A DNA stretch of 64,000 bases from Cinclus cinclus (GCF_963662255.1 NW_026912175.1:682001-746000), one strand, 5' to 3'. Counted from the first letter of the stretch, positions 24,238-37,754 are shown. Notes: a model not told the origin generated them from the letters alone. Numbers and translations are program-made.

Positions 24238-25577
24238 CTGGAGCACAGGAAGGCAAGAATGAAGAGGCAGAACACAGCCTTGGTTTCAGCAGCCTCCGGG
24301 ACTGCAAAAGTTCAGCAATAGCTCTGTCAAAGCAGAACTCGGCTGAGAATGCTCTCGCAGCTTGGCAAAGTTAGGCGCAGCTGTTGACCAGCTCTGCCCG
24401 TGGCCACAGGCTGCTTCTTCCACCTTCACTGTGGCAGAGCTTTTGCGGAGCAGAGAGGGCATTCTTCAAGTGCGTGTTCTCCAGGGTGCTGTGAAACAGA
24501 CCCTAGCACGCTGTCTCGCTGATCCTGGCTTTCGGCAAGCAGGCGTGCCAGACCGCCTACATTCTGCACTCTGGCAGCCTAGTTGCCAGCTTTCGGCAGC
24601 TGCTGTCCTAGCAAGGAAGCTCAGGGAGTCAAAGCCAGTGCCGGGCGGCACCTTTCTGCTTTGCCCGCCTAAGCGGCGCCACGCTCCCTCGGATACTGTG
24701 TCCTTTCCCTCTGCACTGCGTCTGCCGAGGTGCTCTGTGCCTCTCGGAGCAGAAGGGCAAAGGACAATGTTTTCCACAGCAGGGTAGAAATGGCATTGCT
24801 AGCAGGAAAGCTAGATGCCTTGGAACTGTCCCCTTAGCCCTTGCCACTCACTTCAGGCTCGTACGCTGAGCAGAACAGCCTGCTGTTCTGAAGCTTGGCT
24901 GGCTGCCGTTCGTGCCCAGACGCGATTTCCTTCCCAAGGAGGCGAAGCGCCGTCTACTTCTCGCAGCGAGCACGCTGCTCCTGGCTTTCGCTTCTGCCGC
25001 AACCATTGCGTTCTGCTTTTCTTGTCTCGTGAATGGAGACGGAAAGCTTCTCGGCTACAATCTCGCCTAGAACAACTGCGGCTACACATTAAGCTCGCCC
25101 GGAACGCCCTGCTGAAACTTGCCTTCTGGCACCACATTCGCGGGGCAGCCGTCTTTCTTCGGCCACCTGCCAAGTGGCCCCGTATCGCCGCGCTCGTTGC
25201 ACTCCGCTTGTCAGATTGGCTTCCCGTGGCGCTGATTTCAGCCTGGCCAAATACTAGCGCTGCGGAGAGCTGTCTCGCAGACAATCATGTTCCAGCATAG
25301 AAATTTGTCCTGCAATGTTCCCCCCTCTTTTCCCGCATTGTGCTGCTCTGATGAATGCCTTGAGCATGGAACGACTTAAGCCAGCAAGTATTCCTCGCCG
25401 GCCACCTCTCGCTGTGCAAGAGGTATGCCGTGGACCCTTGGAACGCTGCCAAGCAAAAAGCAGAGCAGTGACCATAAAAGCGAGGAGAGAGCATGCACGA
25501 AGCACACTAGTTCTGTCTAGTGCTTTCCGTGCAGAGAGGTGGCAAAGCTGAATGCCGTGCCAGAGCTTCACTTCTCG
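24238..25577. repeat. Satellite unit 19 (short, B)
   Basis: 64A, 213G/234T/247G, 1342T; matches unit 15. Confidence 0.95.
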
Positions 25578-26956
25578 CTGGAGCACAGGAAGGCAAGAAT
25601 GAAGAGGCAGAACACAGCCTTGGTTTCAGCAGCCTCCGGGACTGCAAAAGTTCAGCAATAGCTCTGTCAAAGCAGAACTCGGCTGAGAATGCTCTCGCAG
25701 CTTGGCAAAGTTAGGCGCAGCTGTTGACCAGCTCTGCCCGTGGCCACAGGCTGCTTCTTCCACCTTCACTGTGGCAGAGCTTTTGCGGAACAGAGAGGGC
25801 ATTCTTCAAGGGCGTGTTCTCCAGGGTGCTGTGAAACAGAGCCTAGCACGCTGTCTCGCTGATCCTGGCTTTCGGCAAGCAGGCGTGCCAGACCGCCTAC
25901 ATTCTGCACTCTGGCAGCCTAGTTGCCAGCTTTCGGCAGCTGCTGTCCTAGCAAGGAAGCTCAGGGAGTCAAAGCCAGTGCCGGGCGGCACCTTTCTGCT
26001 TTGCCCGCCTAAGCGGCGCCACGCTCCCTCGGATACTGTGTCCTTTCCCTCTGCACTGCGTCTGCCGAGGTGCTCTGTGCCTCTCGGAGCAGAAGGGCAA
26101 AGGACAATGTTTTCCACAGCAGGGTAGAAATGGCATTGCTAGCAGGAAAGCTAGATGCCTTGGAACTGTCCCCTTAGCCCTTGCCACTCACTTCAGGCTC
26201 GTACGCTGAGCAGAACAGCCTGCTGTTCTGAAGCTTGGCTGGCTGCCGTTCGTGCCCAGACGCGATTTCCTTCCCAAGGAGGCGAAGCGCCGTCTACTTC
26301 TCGCAGCGAGCACGCTGCTCCTGGCTTTCGCTTCTGCCGCAACGAGCTCGCTACGAGCACTTTTCTTCTCAACCCTCTAGACCATTGCGTTCTGCTTTTC
26401 TTGTCTCGCGAATGGAGACGGAAAGCTTCTCGGCTACAATCTCGCCTAGAACAACTGCGGCTACACATTAAGCTCGCCCGGAACGCCCTGCTGAAACTTG
26501 CCTTCTGGCACCACATTCGCGGGGCAGCCGTCTTTCTTCTGCCACCTGCCAAGTGGCCCCGTATCGCCGCGCTCGTTGCACTCCGCTTGTCAGATTGGCT
26601 TCCCGTGGCGCTGATTTCAGCCTGGCCAAATACTAGCGCTGCGGAGAGCTGTCTCGCAGACAATCATGTTCCAGCATAGAAATTTGTCCTGCAATGTTCC
26701 CCCCTCTTTTCCCGCATTGTGCTGCTCTGATGAATGCCTTGAGCATGGAACGACTTAAGCCAGCAAGTATTCCTCGCCGGCCACCTCTCGCTGTGCAAGA
26801 GGTATGCCGTGGACCCTTGGAACGCTGCCAAGCAAAAAGCAGAGCAGTGACCATAAAAGCGAGGAGAGAGCATGCACGAAGCACACTAGTTCTGTCTAGT
26901 GCTTTCCGTGCAGAGAGGCGGCAAAGCTGAATGCCGTGCCAGAGCTTCACTTCTCG
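25578..26956. repeat. Satellite unit 20 (long, A/B recombinant)
   Basis: 64A, 213A, 234G, 247G, 264G, 832C and private 963T (window 26540). The A alleles at 213 and 234 with the B allele at 247 show an exchange or conversion tract inside about 50 bases. Only units 20 and 22 have this combination. Confidence 0.95.
26344..26382. repeat. 39-bp segment, unit 20
   Basis: Same as the unit 1 copy; followed by the 832C allele otherwise linked to short units. Confidence 0.95.
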
Positions 26957-28296
26957 CTGGAGCACAGGAAGGCAAGAATGAAGAGGCAGAACACAGCCTT
27001 GGTTTCAGCAGCCTCCGGGACTGCAAAAGTTCAGCAATAGCTCTGTCAAAGCAGAACTCGGCTGAGAATGCTCTCGCAGCTTGGCAAAGTTAGGCGCAGC
27101 TGTTGACCAGCTCTGCCCGTGGCCACAGGCTGCTTCTTCCACCTTCACTGTGGCAGAGCTTTTGCGGAGCAGAGAGGGCATTCTTCAAGTGCGTGTTCTC
27201 CAGGGTGCTGTGAAACAGACCCTAGCACGCTGTCTCGCTGATCCTGGCTTTCGGCAAGCAGGCGTGCCAGACCGCCTACATTCTGCACTCTGGCAGCCTA
27301 GTTGCCAGCTTTCGGCAGCTGCTGTCCTAGCAAGGAAGCTCAGGGAGTCAAAGCCAGTGCCGGGCGGCACCTTTCTGCTTTGCCCGCCTAAGCGGCGCCA
27401 CGCTCCCTCGGATACTGTGTCCTTTCCCTCTGCACTGCGTCTGCCGAGGTGCTCTGTGCCTCTCGGAGCAGAAGGGCAAAGGACAATGTTTTCCACAGCA
27501 GGGTAGAAATGGCATTGCTAGCAGGAAAGCTAGATGCCTTGGAACTGTCCCCTTAGCCCTTGCCACTCACTTCAGGCTCGTACGCTGAGCAGAACAGCCT
27601 GCTGTTCTGAAGCTTGGCTGGCTGCCGTTCGTGCCCAGACGCGATTTCCTTCCCAAGGAGGCGAAGCGCCGTCTACTTCTCGCAGCGAGCACGCTGCTCC
27701 TGGCTTTCGCTTCTGCCGCAACCATTGCGTTCTGCTTTTCTTGTCTCGTGAATGGAGACGGAAAGCTTCTCGGCTACAATCTCGCCTAGAACAACTGCGG
27801 CTACACATTAAGCTCGCCCGGAACGCCCTGCTGAAACTTGCCTTCTGGCACCACATTCGCGGGGCAGCCGTCTTTCTTCGGCCACCTGCCAAGTGGCCCC
27901 GTATCGCCGCGCTCGTTGCACTCCGCTTGTCAGATTGGCTTCCCGTGGCGCTGATTTCAGCCTGGCCAAATACTAGCGCTGCGGAGAGCTGTCTCGCAGA
28001 CAATCATGTTCCAGCATAGAAATTTGTCCTGCAATGTTCCCCCCTCTTTTCCCGCATTGTGCTGTTCTGATGAATGCCTTGAGCATGGAACGACTTAAGC
28101 CAGCAAGTATTCCTCGCCGGCCACCTCTCGCTGTGCAAGAGGTATGCCGTGGACCCTTGGAACGCTGCCAAGCAAAAAGCAGAGCAGTGACCATAAAAGC
28201 GAGGAGAGAGCATGCACGAAGCACACTAGTTCTGTCTAGTGCTTTCCGTGCAGAGAGGTGGCAAAGCTGAATGCCGTGCCAGAGCTTCACTTCTCG
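26957..28296. repeat. Satellite unit 21 (short, B)
   Basis: 64A, 213G/234T/247G, 1148T, 1342T. Alternates with recombinant long units 20 and 22; with unit 19 this makes a local 2-unit period of 2,719 bp. Confidence 0.95.
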
Positions 28297-29675
28297 CTGG
28301 AGCACAGGAAGGCAAGAATGAAGAGGCAGAACACAGCCTTGGTTTCAGCAGCCTCCGGGACTGCAAAAGTTCAGCAATAGCTCTGTCAAAGCAGAACTCG
28401 GCTGAGAATGCTCTCGCAGCTTGGCAAAGTTAGGCGCAGCTGTTGACCAGCTCTGCCCGTGGCCACAGGCTGCTTCTTCCACCTTCACTGTGGCAGAGCT
28501 TTTGCGGAACAGAGAGGGCATTCTTCAAGGGCGTGTTCTCCAGGGTGCTGTGAAACAGAGCCTAGCACGCTGTCTCGCTGATCCTGGCTTTCGGCAAGCA
28601 GGCGTGCCAGACCGCCTACATTCTGCACTCTGGCAGCCTAGTTGCCAGCTTTCGGCAGCTGCTGTCCTAGCAAGGAAGCTCAGGGAGTCAAAGCCAGTGC
28701 CGGGCGGCACCTTTCTGCTTTGCCCGCCTAAGCGGCGCCACGCTCCCTCGGATACTGTGTCCTTTCCCTCTGCACTGCGTCTGCCGAGGTGCTCTGTGCC
28801 TCTCGGAGCAGAAGGGCAAAGGACAATGTTTTCCACAGCAGGGTAGAAATGGCATTGCTAGCAGGAAAGCTAGATGCCTTGGAACTGTCCCCTTAGCCCT
28901 TGCCACTCACTTCAGGCTCGTACGCTGAGCAGAACAGCCTGCTGTTCTGAAGCTTGGCTGGCTGCCGTTCGTGCCCAGACGCGATTTCCTTCCCAAGGAG
29001 GCGAAGCGCCGTCTACTTCTCGCAGCGAGCACGCTGCTCCTGGCTTTCGCTTCTGCCGCAACGAGCTCGCTACGAGCACTTTTCTTCTCAACCCTCTAGA
29101 CCATTGCGTTCTGCTTTTCTTGTCTCGCGAATGGAGACGGAAAGCTTCTCGGCTACAATCTCGCCTAGAACAACTGCGGCTACACATTAAGCTCGCCCGG
29201 AACGCCCTGCTGAAACTTGCCTTCTGGCACCACATTCGCGGGGCAGCCGTCTTTCTTCGGCCACCTGCCAAGTGGCCCCGTATCGCCGCGCTCGTTGCAC
29301 TCCGCTTGTCAGATTGGCTTCCCGTGGCGCTGATTTCAGCCTGGCCAAATACTAGCGCTGCGGAGAGCTGTCTCGCAGACAATCATGTTCCAGCATAGAA
29401 ATTTGTCCTGCAATGTTCCCCCCTCTTTTCCCGCATTGTGCTGCTCTGATGAATGCCTTGAGCATGGAACGACTTAAGCCAGCAAGTATTCCTCGCCGGC
29501 CACCTCTCGCTGTGCAAGAGGTATGCCGTGGACCCTTGGAACGCTGCCAAGCAAAAAGCAGAGCAGTGACCATAAAAGCGAGGAGAGAGCATGCACGAAG
29601 CACACTAGTTCTGTCTAGTGCTTTCCGTGCAGAGAGGCGGCAAAGCTGAATGCCGTGCCAGAGCTTCACTTCTCG
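28297..29675. repeat. Satellite unit 22 (long, A/B recombinant)
   Basis: 64A, 213A, 234G, 247G, 264G, 832C; unit 20 without its private change. First member of the diverged copy of the 5-unit block. Confidence 0.95.
29063..29101. repeat. 39-bp segment, unit 22
   Basis: Same as the unit 1 copy; followed by 832C, as in unit 20. Confidence 0.95.
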
Positions 29676-31054
29676 CTGGAGCACAGGAAGGCAAGAATGA
29701 AGAGGCAGAACACAGCCTTGGTTTCAGCAGCCTCCGGGACTGCAAAAGTTCAGCAATAGCTCTGTCAAAGCAGAACTCGGCTGAGAATGCTCTCGCAGCT
29801 TGGGAAAGTTAGGCGCAGCTGTTGACCAGCTCTGCCCGTGGCCACAGGCTGCTTCTTCCACCTTCACTGTGGCAGAGCTTTTGCGGAACAGAGACGGCAT
29901 TCTTCAAGGGCGTGTTCTCCAAGGTGCTGTGAAACAGACCCTAGCACGCTGTCTCGCTGATCCTGGCTTTCGGCAAGCAGGCGTGCCAGACCGCCTACAT
30001 TCTGCACTCTGGCAGCCTAGTTGCCAGCTTTCGGCAGCTGCTGTCCTAGCAAGGAAGCTCAGGGAGTCAAAGCCAGTGCCGGGCGGCACCTTTCTGCTTT
30101 GCCCGCCTAAGCGGCGCCACGCTCCCTCGGATACTGTGTCCTTTCCCTCTGCACTGCGTCTGCCGAGGTGCTCTGTGCCTCTCGGAGCAGAAGGGCAAAG
30201 GACAATGTTTTCCACAGCAGGGTAGAAATGGCATTGCTAGCAGGAAAGCTAGATGCCTTGGAACTGTCCCCTTAGCCCTTGCCACTCACTTCAGGCTCGT
30301 ACGCTGAGCAGAACAGCCTGCTGTTCTGAAGCTTGGCTGGCTGCCGTTCGTGCCCAGACGCGATTTCCTTCCCAAGGAGGCGAAGCGCCGTCTACTTCTC
30401 GCACCGAGCACGCTGCTCCTGGCTTTCGCTTCTGCCGCAACGAGCTCGCTACGAGCACTTTTCTTCTCAACCCTCTAGACCATTGCGTTCTGCTTTTCTT
30501 GTCTCGTGAATGGAGACGGAAAGCTTCTCGGCTACAATCTCGCCTAGAACAACTGCGGCTACACATTAAGCTCGCCCGGAACGCCCTGCTGAAACTTGCC
30601 TTCTGGCACCACATTCGCGGGGCAGCCGTCTTTCTTCGGCCACCTGCCAAGTGGCCCCGTATCGCCGCGCTCGTTGCACTCCGCTTGTCAGATTGGCTTC
30701 CCGTGGCGCTGATTTCAGCCTGGCCAAATACTAGCGCTGCGGAGAGCTGTCTCGCAGACAATCATGTTCCAGCATAGAAATTTGTCCTGCAATGTTCCCC
30801 CCTCTTTTCCCGCATTGTGCTGCTCTGATGAATGCCTTGAGCATGGAACGACTTAAGCCAGCAAGTATTCCTCGCCGGCCACCTCTCGCTGTGCAAGAGG
30901 TATGCCGTGGACCCTTGGAACGCTGCCAAGCAAAAAGCAGAGCAGTGACCATAAAAGCGAGGAGAGAGCATGCACGAAGCACACTAGTTCTGTCTAGTGC
31001 TTTCCGTGCAGAGAGGCGGCAAAGCTGAATGCCGTGCCAGAGCTTCACTTCTCG
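29676..31054. repeat. Satellite unit 23 (long, A)
   Basis: 64A, 129G, 729C and private 220C (window 29895). Directly follows another long unit, as unit 30 follows 29 and unit 35 follows 34. Confidence 0.95.
30442..30480. repeat. 39-bp segment, unit 23
   Basis: Same as the unit 1 copy; preceded by 729C and followed by 832T. Confidence 0.95.
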
Positions 31055-32394
31055 CTGGAGCACAGGAAGGCAAGAATGAAGAGGCAGAACACAGCCTTGG
31101 TTTCAGCAGCCTCCGGGACTGCAAAAGTTCAGCAATAGCTCTGTCAAAGCAGAACTCGGCTGAGAATGCTCTCGCAGCTTGGCAAAGTTAGGCGCAGCTG
31201 TTGACCAGCTCTGCCCGTGGCCACAGGCTGCTTCTTCCACCTTCACTGTGGCAGAGCTTTTGCGGAGCAGAGAGGGCATTCTTCAAGTGCGTGTTCTCCA
31301 GGGTGCTGTGAAACAGAGCCTAGCACGCTGTCTCGCTGATCCTGGCTTTCGGCAAGCAGGCGTGCCAGACCGCCTACATTCTGCACTCTGGCAGCCTAGT
31401 TGCCAGCTTTCGGCAGCTGCTGTCCTAGCAAGGAAGCTCAGGGAGTCAAAGCCAGTGCCGGGCGGCACCTTTCTGCTTTGTCCGCCTAAGCGGCGCCACG
31501 CTCCCTCGGATACTGTGTCCTTTCCCTCTGCACTGCGTCTGCCGAGGTGCTCTCTGCCTCTCGGAGCAGAAGGGCAAAGGACAATGTTTTCCACAGCAGG
31601 GTAGAAATGGCATTGCTAGCAGGAAAGCTAGATGCCTTGGAACTGTCCCCTTAGCCCTTGCCACTCACTTCAGGCTCGTACGCTGAGCAGAACAGCCTGC
31701 TGTTCTGAAGCTTGGCTGGCTGCCGTTCGTGCCCAGACGCGATTTCCTTCCCAAGGAGGCGAAGCGCCGTCTACTTCTCGCACCGAGCACGCTGCTCCTG
31801 GCTTTCGCTTCTGCCGCAACCATTGCGTTCTGCTTTTCTTGTCTCGCGAATGGAGACGGAAAGCTTCTCGGCTACAATCTCGCCTAGAACAACTGCGGCT
31901 ACACATTAAGCTCGCCCGGAACGCCCTGCTGAAACTTGCCTTCTGGCACCACATTCGCGGGGCAGCCGTCTTTCTTCGGCCACCTGCCAAGTGGCCCCAT
32001 ATCGCCGCGCTCGTTGCACTCCGCTTGTCAGATTGGCTTCCCGTGGCGCTGATTTCAGTCTGGCCAAATACTAGCGCTGCGGAGAGCTGTCTCGCAGACA
32101 ATCATGTTCCAGCATAGAAATTTGTCCTGCAATGTTCCCCCCTCTTTTCCCGCATTGTGCTGTTCTGATGAATGCCTTGAGCATGGAACGACTTAAGCCA
32201 GCAAGTATTCCTCACCGGCCACCTCTCGCTGTGCAAGAGGTATGCCGTGGACCCTTTGAACGCTGCCAAGCAAAAAGCAGAGCAGTGACCATAAAAGCGA
32301 GGAGAGAGCATGCACGAAGCACACTAGTTCTGTCTAGTGCTTTCCGTGCAGAGAGGTGGCAAAGCTGAATGCCGTGCCAGAGCTTCACTTCTCG
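31055..32394. repeat. Satellite unit 24 (short, B with 264G)
   Basis: The alleles of units 12, 31 and 36 (64A, B haplotype, 427T, 500C, 729C, 832C, 984A, 1044T, 1148T, 1199A, 1242T, 1342T) but with 264G, normally an A-unit allele; a local switch between 247 and 264. Confidence 0.95.
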
Positions 32395-33734
32395 CTGGAG
32401 CACAGGAAGGCAAGAATGAAGAGGCAGAACACAGCCTTGGTTTCAGCAGCCTCCGGGGCTGCAAAAGTTCAGCAATAGCTCTGTCAAAGCAGAACTCGGC
32501 TGAGAATGCTCTCGCAGCTTGGCAAAGTTAGGCGCAGCTGTTGACCAGCTCTGCCCGTGGCCACAGGCTGCTTCTTCCACCTTCACTGTGGCAGAGCTTT
32601 TGCGGAACAGAGAGGGCATTCTTCAAGGGCGTGTTCTCCAAGGTGCTGTGAAACAGAGCCTAGCACGCTGTCTCGCTGATCCTGGCTTTCGGCAAGCAGG
32701 CGTGCCAGACCGCCTACATTCTGCACTCTGGCAGCCTAGTTGCCAGCTTTCGGCAGCTGCTGTCCTAGCAAGGAAGCTCAGGGAGTCAAAGCCAGTGCCG
32801 GGCGGCACCTTTCTGCTTTGCCCGCCTAAGCGGCGCCACGCTCCCTCGGATACTGTGTCCTTTCCCTCTGCACTGCGTCTGCCGAGGTGCTCTGTGCCTC
32901 TCGGAGCAGAAGGGCAAAGGACAATGTTTTCCACAGCAGGGTAGAAATGGCATTGCTAGCAGGAAAGCTAGATGCCTTGGAACTGTCCCCTTAGCCCTTG
33001 CCACTCACTTCAGGCTCGTACGCTGAGCAGAACAGCCTGCTGTTCTGAAGCTTCGCTGGCTGCCGTTCGTGCCCAGACGCGATTTCCTTCCCAAGGAGGC
33101 GAAGCGCCGTCTACTTCTCGCAGCGAGCACGCTGCTCCTGGCTTTCGCTTCTGCCGCAACCATTGCGTTCTGCTTTTCTTGTCTCGTGAATGGAGACGGA
33201 AAGCTTCTCGGCTACAATCTCGCCTAGAACAACTGCGGCTACACATTAAGCTCGCCCGGAACGCCCTGCTGAAACTTGCCTTCTGGCACCACATTCGCGG
33301 GGCAGCCGTCTTTCTTCGGCCACCTGCCAAGTGGCCCCGTATCGCCGCGCTCGTTGCACTCCGCTTGTCAGATTGGCTTCCCGTGGCGCTGATTTCAGCC
33401 TGGCCAAATACTAGCGCTGCGGAGAGCTGTCTCGCAGACAATCATGTTCCAGCATAGAAATTTGTCCTGCAATGTTCCCCCCTCTTTTCCCGCATTGTGC
33501 TGCTCTGATGAATGCCTTGAGCATGGAACGACTTAAGCCAGCAAGTATTCCTCGCCGGCCACCTCTCGCTGTGCAAGAGGTATGCCGTGGACCCTTGGAA
33601 CGCTGCCAAGCAAAAAGCAGAGCAGTGACCATAAAAGCGAGGAGAGAGCATGCACGAAGCACACTAGTTCTGTCTAGTGCTTTCCGTGCAGAGAGGCGGC
33701 AAAGCTGAATGCCGTGCCAGAGCTTCACTTCTCG
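32395..33734. repeat. Satellite unit 25 (short, A)
   Basis: 264G, 660C. Like units 32 and 37 except that it lacks 715C. Confidence 0.95.
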
Positions 33735-35074
33735 CTGGAGCACAGGAAGGCAAGAATGAAGAGGCAGAACACAGCCTTGGTTTCAGCAGCCTCCGGGACT
33801 GCAAAAGTTCAGCAATAGCTCTGTCAAAGCAGAACTCGGCTGAGAATGCTCTCGCAGCTTGGCAAAGTTAGGCGCAGCTGTTGACCAGCTCTGCCCGTGG
33901 CCACAGGCTGCTTCTTCCACCTTCACTGTGGCAGAGCTTTTGCGGAGCAGAGAGGGCATTCTTCAAGTGCGTGTTCTCCAGGGTGCTGTGAAACAGACCC
34001 TAGCACGCTGTCTCGCTGATCCTGGCTTTCGGCAAGCAGGCGTGCCAGACCGCCTACATTCTGCACTCTGGCAGCCTAGTTGCCAGCTTTCGGCAGCTGC
34101 TGTCCTAGCAAGGAAGCTCAGGGAGTCAAAGCCAGTGCCGGGCGGCACCTTTCTGCTTTGTCCGCCTAAGCGGCGCCACGCTCCCTCGGATACTGTGTCC
34201 TTTCCCTCTGCACTGCGTCTGCCGAGGTGCTCTCTGCCTCTCGGAGCAGAAGGGCAAAGGACAATGTTTTCCACAGCAGGGTAGAAATGGCATTGCTAGC
34301 AGGAAAGCTAGATGCCTTGGAACTGTCCCCTTAGCCCTTGCCACTCACTTCAGGCTCGTACGCTGAGCAGAACAGCCTGCTGTTCTGAAGCTTGGCTGGC
34401 TGCCGTTCGTGCCCAGACGCGATTTCCTTCCCAAGGAGGCGAAGCGCCGTCTACTTCTCGCAGCGAGCACGCTGCTCCTGGCTTTCGCTTCTGCCGCAAC
34501 CATTGCGTTCTGCTTTTCTTGTCTCGTGAATGGAGACGGAAAGCTTCTCGGCTACAATCTCGCCTAGAACAACTGCGGCTACACATTAAGCTCGCCCGGA
34601 ACGCCCTGCTGAAACTTGCCTTCTGGCACCACATTCGCGGGGCAGCCGTCTTTCTTCGGCCACCTGCCAAGTGGCCCCGTATCGCCGCGCTCGTTGCACT
34701 CCGCTTGTCAGATTGGCTTCCCGTGGCGCTGATTTCAGCCTGGCCAAATACTAGCGCTGCGGAGAGCTGTCTCGCAGACAATCATGTTCCAGCATAGAAA
34801 TTTGTCCTGCAATGTTCCCCCCTCTTTTCCCGCATTGTGCTGTTCTGATGAATGCCTTGAGCATGGAACGACTTAAGCCAGCAAGTATTCCTCACCGGCC
34901 ACCTCTCGCTGTGCAAGAGGTATGCCGTGGACCCTTTGAACGCTGCCAAGCAAAAAGCAGAGCAGTGACCATAAAAGCGAGGAGAGAGCATGCACGAAGC
35001 ACACTAGTTCTGTCTAGTGCTTTCCGTGCAGAGAGGTGGCAAAGCTGAATGCCGTGCCAGAGCTTCACTTCTCG
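33735..35074. repeat. Satellite unit 26 (short, B)
   Basis: 64A, 213G/234T/247G, 427T, 500C, 1148T, 1199A, 1242T, 1342T; matches units 33 and 38. Confidence 0.95.
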
Positions 35075-36414
35075 CTGGAGCACAGGAAGGCAAGAATGAA
35101 GAGGCAGAACACAGCCTTGGTTTCAGCAGCCTCCGGGGCTGCAAAAGTTCAGCAATAGCTCTGTCAAAGCAGAACTCGGCTGAGAATGCTCTCGCAGCTT
35201 GGCAAAGTTAGGCGCAGCTGTTGACCAGCTCTGCCCGTGGCCACAGGCTGCTTCTTCCACCTTCACTGTGGCAGAGCTTTTGCGGAACAGAGAGGGCATT
35301 CTTCAAGGGCGTGTTCTCCAAGGTGCTGTGAAACAGACCCTAGCACGCTGTCTCGCTGATACTGGCTTTCGGCAAGCAGGCGTGCCAGACCGCCTACATT
35401 CTGCACTCTGGCAGCCTAGTTGCCAGCTTTCGGCAGCTGCTGTCCTAGCAAGGAAGCTCAGGGAGTCAAAGCCAGTGCCGGGCGGCACCTTTCTGCTTTG
35501 CCCGCCTAAGCGGCGCCACGCTCCCTCGGATACTGTGTCCTTTCTCTCTGCACTGCGTCTGCCGAGGTGCTCTGTGCCTCTCGGAGCAGAAGGGCAAAGG
35601 ACAATGTTTTCCACAGCAGGGTAGAAATGGCATTGCTAGCAGGAAAGCTAGATGCCTTGGAACTGTCCCCTTAGCCCTTGCCACTCACTTCAGGCTCGTA
35701 CGCTGAGCAGAACAGCCTGCTGTTCTGAAGCTTGGCTGGCTGCCGTTCGTGCCCAGACGCGATTTCCTTCCCAAGGAGGCGAAGCGCCGTCTACTTCTCG
35801 CACCGAGCACGCTGCTCCTGGCTTTCGCTTCTGCCGCAACCATTGCGTTCTGCTTTTCTTGTCTCGCGAATGGAGACGGAAAGCTTCTCGGCTACAATCT
35901 CGCCTAGAACAACTGCGGCTACACATTAAGCTCGCCCGGAACGCCCTGCTGAAACTTGCCTTCTGGCACCACATTCGCGGGGCAGCCGTCTTTCTTCGGC
36001 CACCTGCCAAGTGGCCCCGTATCGCCGCGCTCGTTGCACTCCGCTTGTCAGATTGGCTTCCCGTGGCGCTGATTTCAGTCTGGCCAAATACTAGCGCTGC
36101 GGAAAGCTGTCTCGCAGACAATCATGTTCCAGCATAGAAATTTGTCCTGCAATGTTCCCCCCTCTTTTCCCGCATTGTGCTGTTCTGATGAATGCCTTGA
36201 GCATGGAACGACTTAAGCCAGCAAGTATTCCTCACCGGCCACCTCTCGCTGTGCAAGAGGTATGCCGTGGACCCTTGGAACGCTGCCAAGCAAAAAGCAG
36301 AGCAGTGACCATAAAAGCGAGGAGAGAGCATGCACGAAGCACACTAGTTCTGTCTAGTGCTTTCCGTGCAGAGAGGTGGCAAAGCTGAATGCCGTGCCAG
36401 AGCTTCACTTCTCG
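35075..36414. repeat. Satellite unit 27 (short, A, 287A family)
   Basis: 287A (window 35361), 729C, 832C, 1044T, 1148T, 1199A, 1342T plus private 471T (35545) and 1069A (36104). Otherwise the same as unit 16. Confidence 0.95.
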
Positions 36415-37754
36415 CTGGAGCACAGGAAGGCAAGAATGAAGAGGCAGAACACAGCCTTGGTTTCAGCAGCCTCCGGGACTGCAAAAGTTCAGCAATAGCT
36501 CTGTCAAAGCAGAACTCGGCTGAGAATGCTCTCGCAGCTTGGCAAAGTTAGGCGCAGCTGTTGACCAGCTCTGCCCGTGGCCACAGGCTGCTTCTTCCAC
36601 CTTCACTGTGGCAGAGCTTTTGCGGAACAGAGAGGGCATTCTTCAAGGGCGTGTTCTCCAAGGTGCTGTGAAACAGAGCCTAGCACGCTGTCTCGCTGAT
36701 CCTGGCTTTCGGCAAGCAGGCGTGCCAGACCGCCTACATTCTGCACTCTGGCAGCCTAGTTGCCAGCTTTCGGCAGCTGCTGTCCTAGCAAGGAAGCTCA
36801 GGGAGTCAAAGCCAGTGCCGGGCGGCACCTTTCTGCTTTGCCCGCCTAAGCGGCGCCACGCTCCCTCGGATACTGTGTCCTTTCCCTCTGCACTGCGTCT
36901 GCCGAGGTGCTCTGTGCCTCTCGGAGCAGAAGGGCAAAGGACAATGTTTTCCACAGCAGGGTAGAAATGGCATTGCTAGCAGGAAAGCTAGATGCCTTGG
37001 AACTGTCCCCTTAGCCCTTGCCACTCACTTCAGGCTCGTACGCTGAGCAGAACAGCCTGCTGTTCTGAAGCTTGGCTGGCTGCCGTTCGTGCCCAGACGC
37101 GATTTCCTTCCCAAGGAGGCGAAGCGCCGTCTACTTCTCGCAGCGAGCACGCTGCTCCTGGCTTTCGCTTCTGCCGCAACCATTGCGTTCTGCTTTTCTT
37201 GTCTCGTGAATGGAGACGGAAAGCTTCTCGGCTACAATCTCGCCTAGAACAACTGCGGCTACACATTAAGCTCGCCCGGAACGCCCTGCTGAAACTTGCC
37301 TTCTGGCACCACATTCGCGGGGCAGCCGTCTTTCTTCGGCCACCTGCCAAGTGGCCCCGTATCGCCGCGCTCGTTGCACTCCGCTTGTCAGATTGGCTTC
37401 CCGTGGCGCTGATTTCAGCCTGGCCAAATACTAGCGCTGCGGAGAGCTGTCTCGCAGACAATCATGTTCCAGCATAGAAATTTGTCCTGCAATGTTCCCC
37501 CCTCTTTTCCCGCATTGTGCTGTTCTGATGAATGCCTTGAGCATGGAACGACTTAAGCCAGCAAGTATTCCTCACCGGCCACCTCTCGCTGTGCAAGAGG
37601 TATGCCGTGGACCCTTTGAACGCTGCCAAGCAAAAAGCAGAGCAGTGACCATAAAAGCGAGGAGAGAGCATGCACGAAGCACACTAGTTCTGTCTAGTGC
37701 TTTCCGTGCAGAGAGGTGGCAAAGCTGAATGCCGTGCCAGAGCTTCACTTCTCG
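36415..37754. repeat. Satellite unit 28 (short, A)
   Basis: 64A, 264G, 1148T, 1199A, 1242T, 1342T. Its 3' part after coordinate 500 matches units 33 and 38, so the periodic 5-unit tract begins inside this unit, near window 36,915. Confidence 0.95.

Larger units (their letters stand above)
28297..35074. repeat. 5-unit higher-order repeat, diverged copy (6,778 bp)
   Basis: Units 22-26 have the same long-long-short-short-short order and total length as the two copies to the right. The last unit matches at all scored sites. The first four differ: unit 22 at 64, 247, 832, 1342; unit 23 at 64, 129, 220, 264; unit 24 at 264; unit 25 at 715. It is therefore an older copy or one altered by conversion; it is separated from copy 1 by units 27-28. 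Confidence 0.8.
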
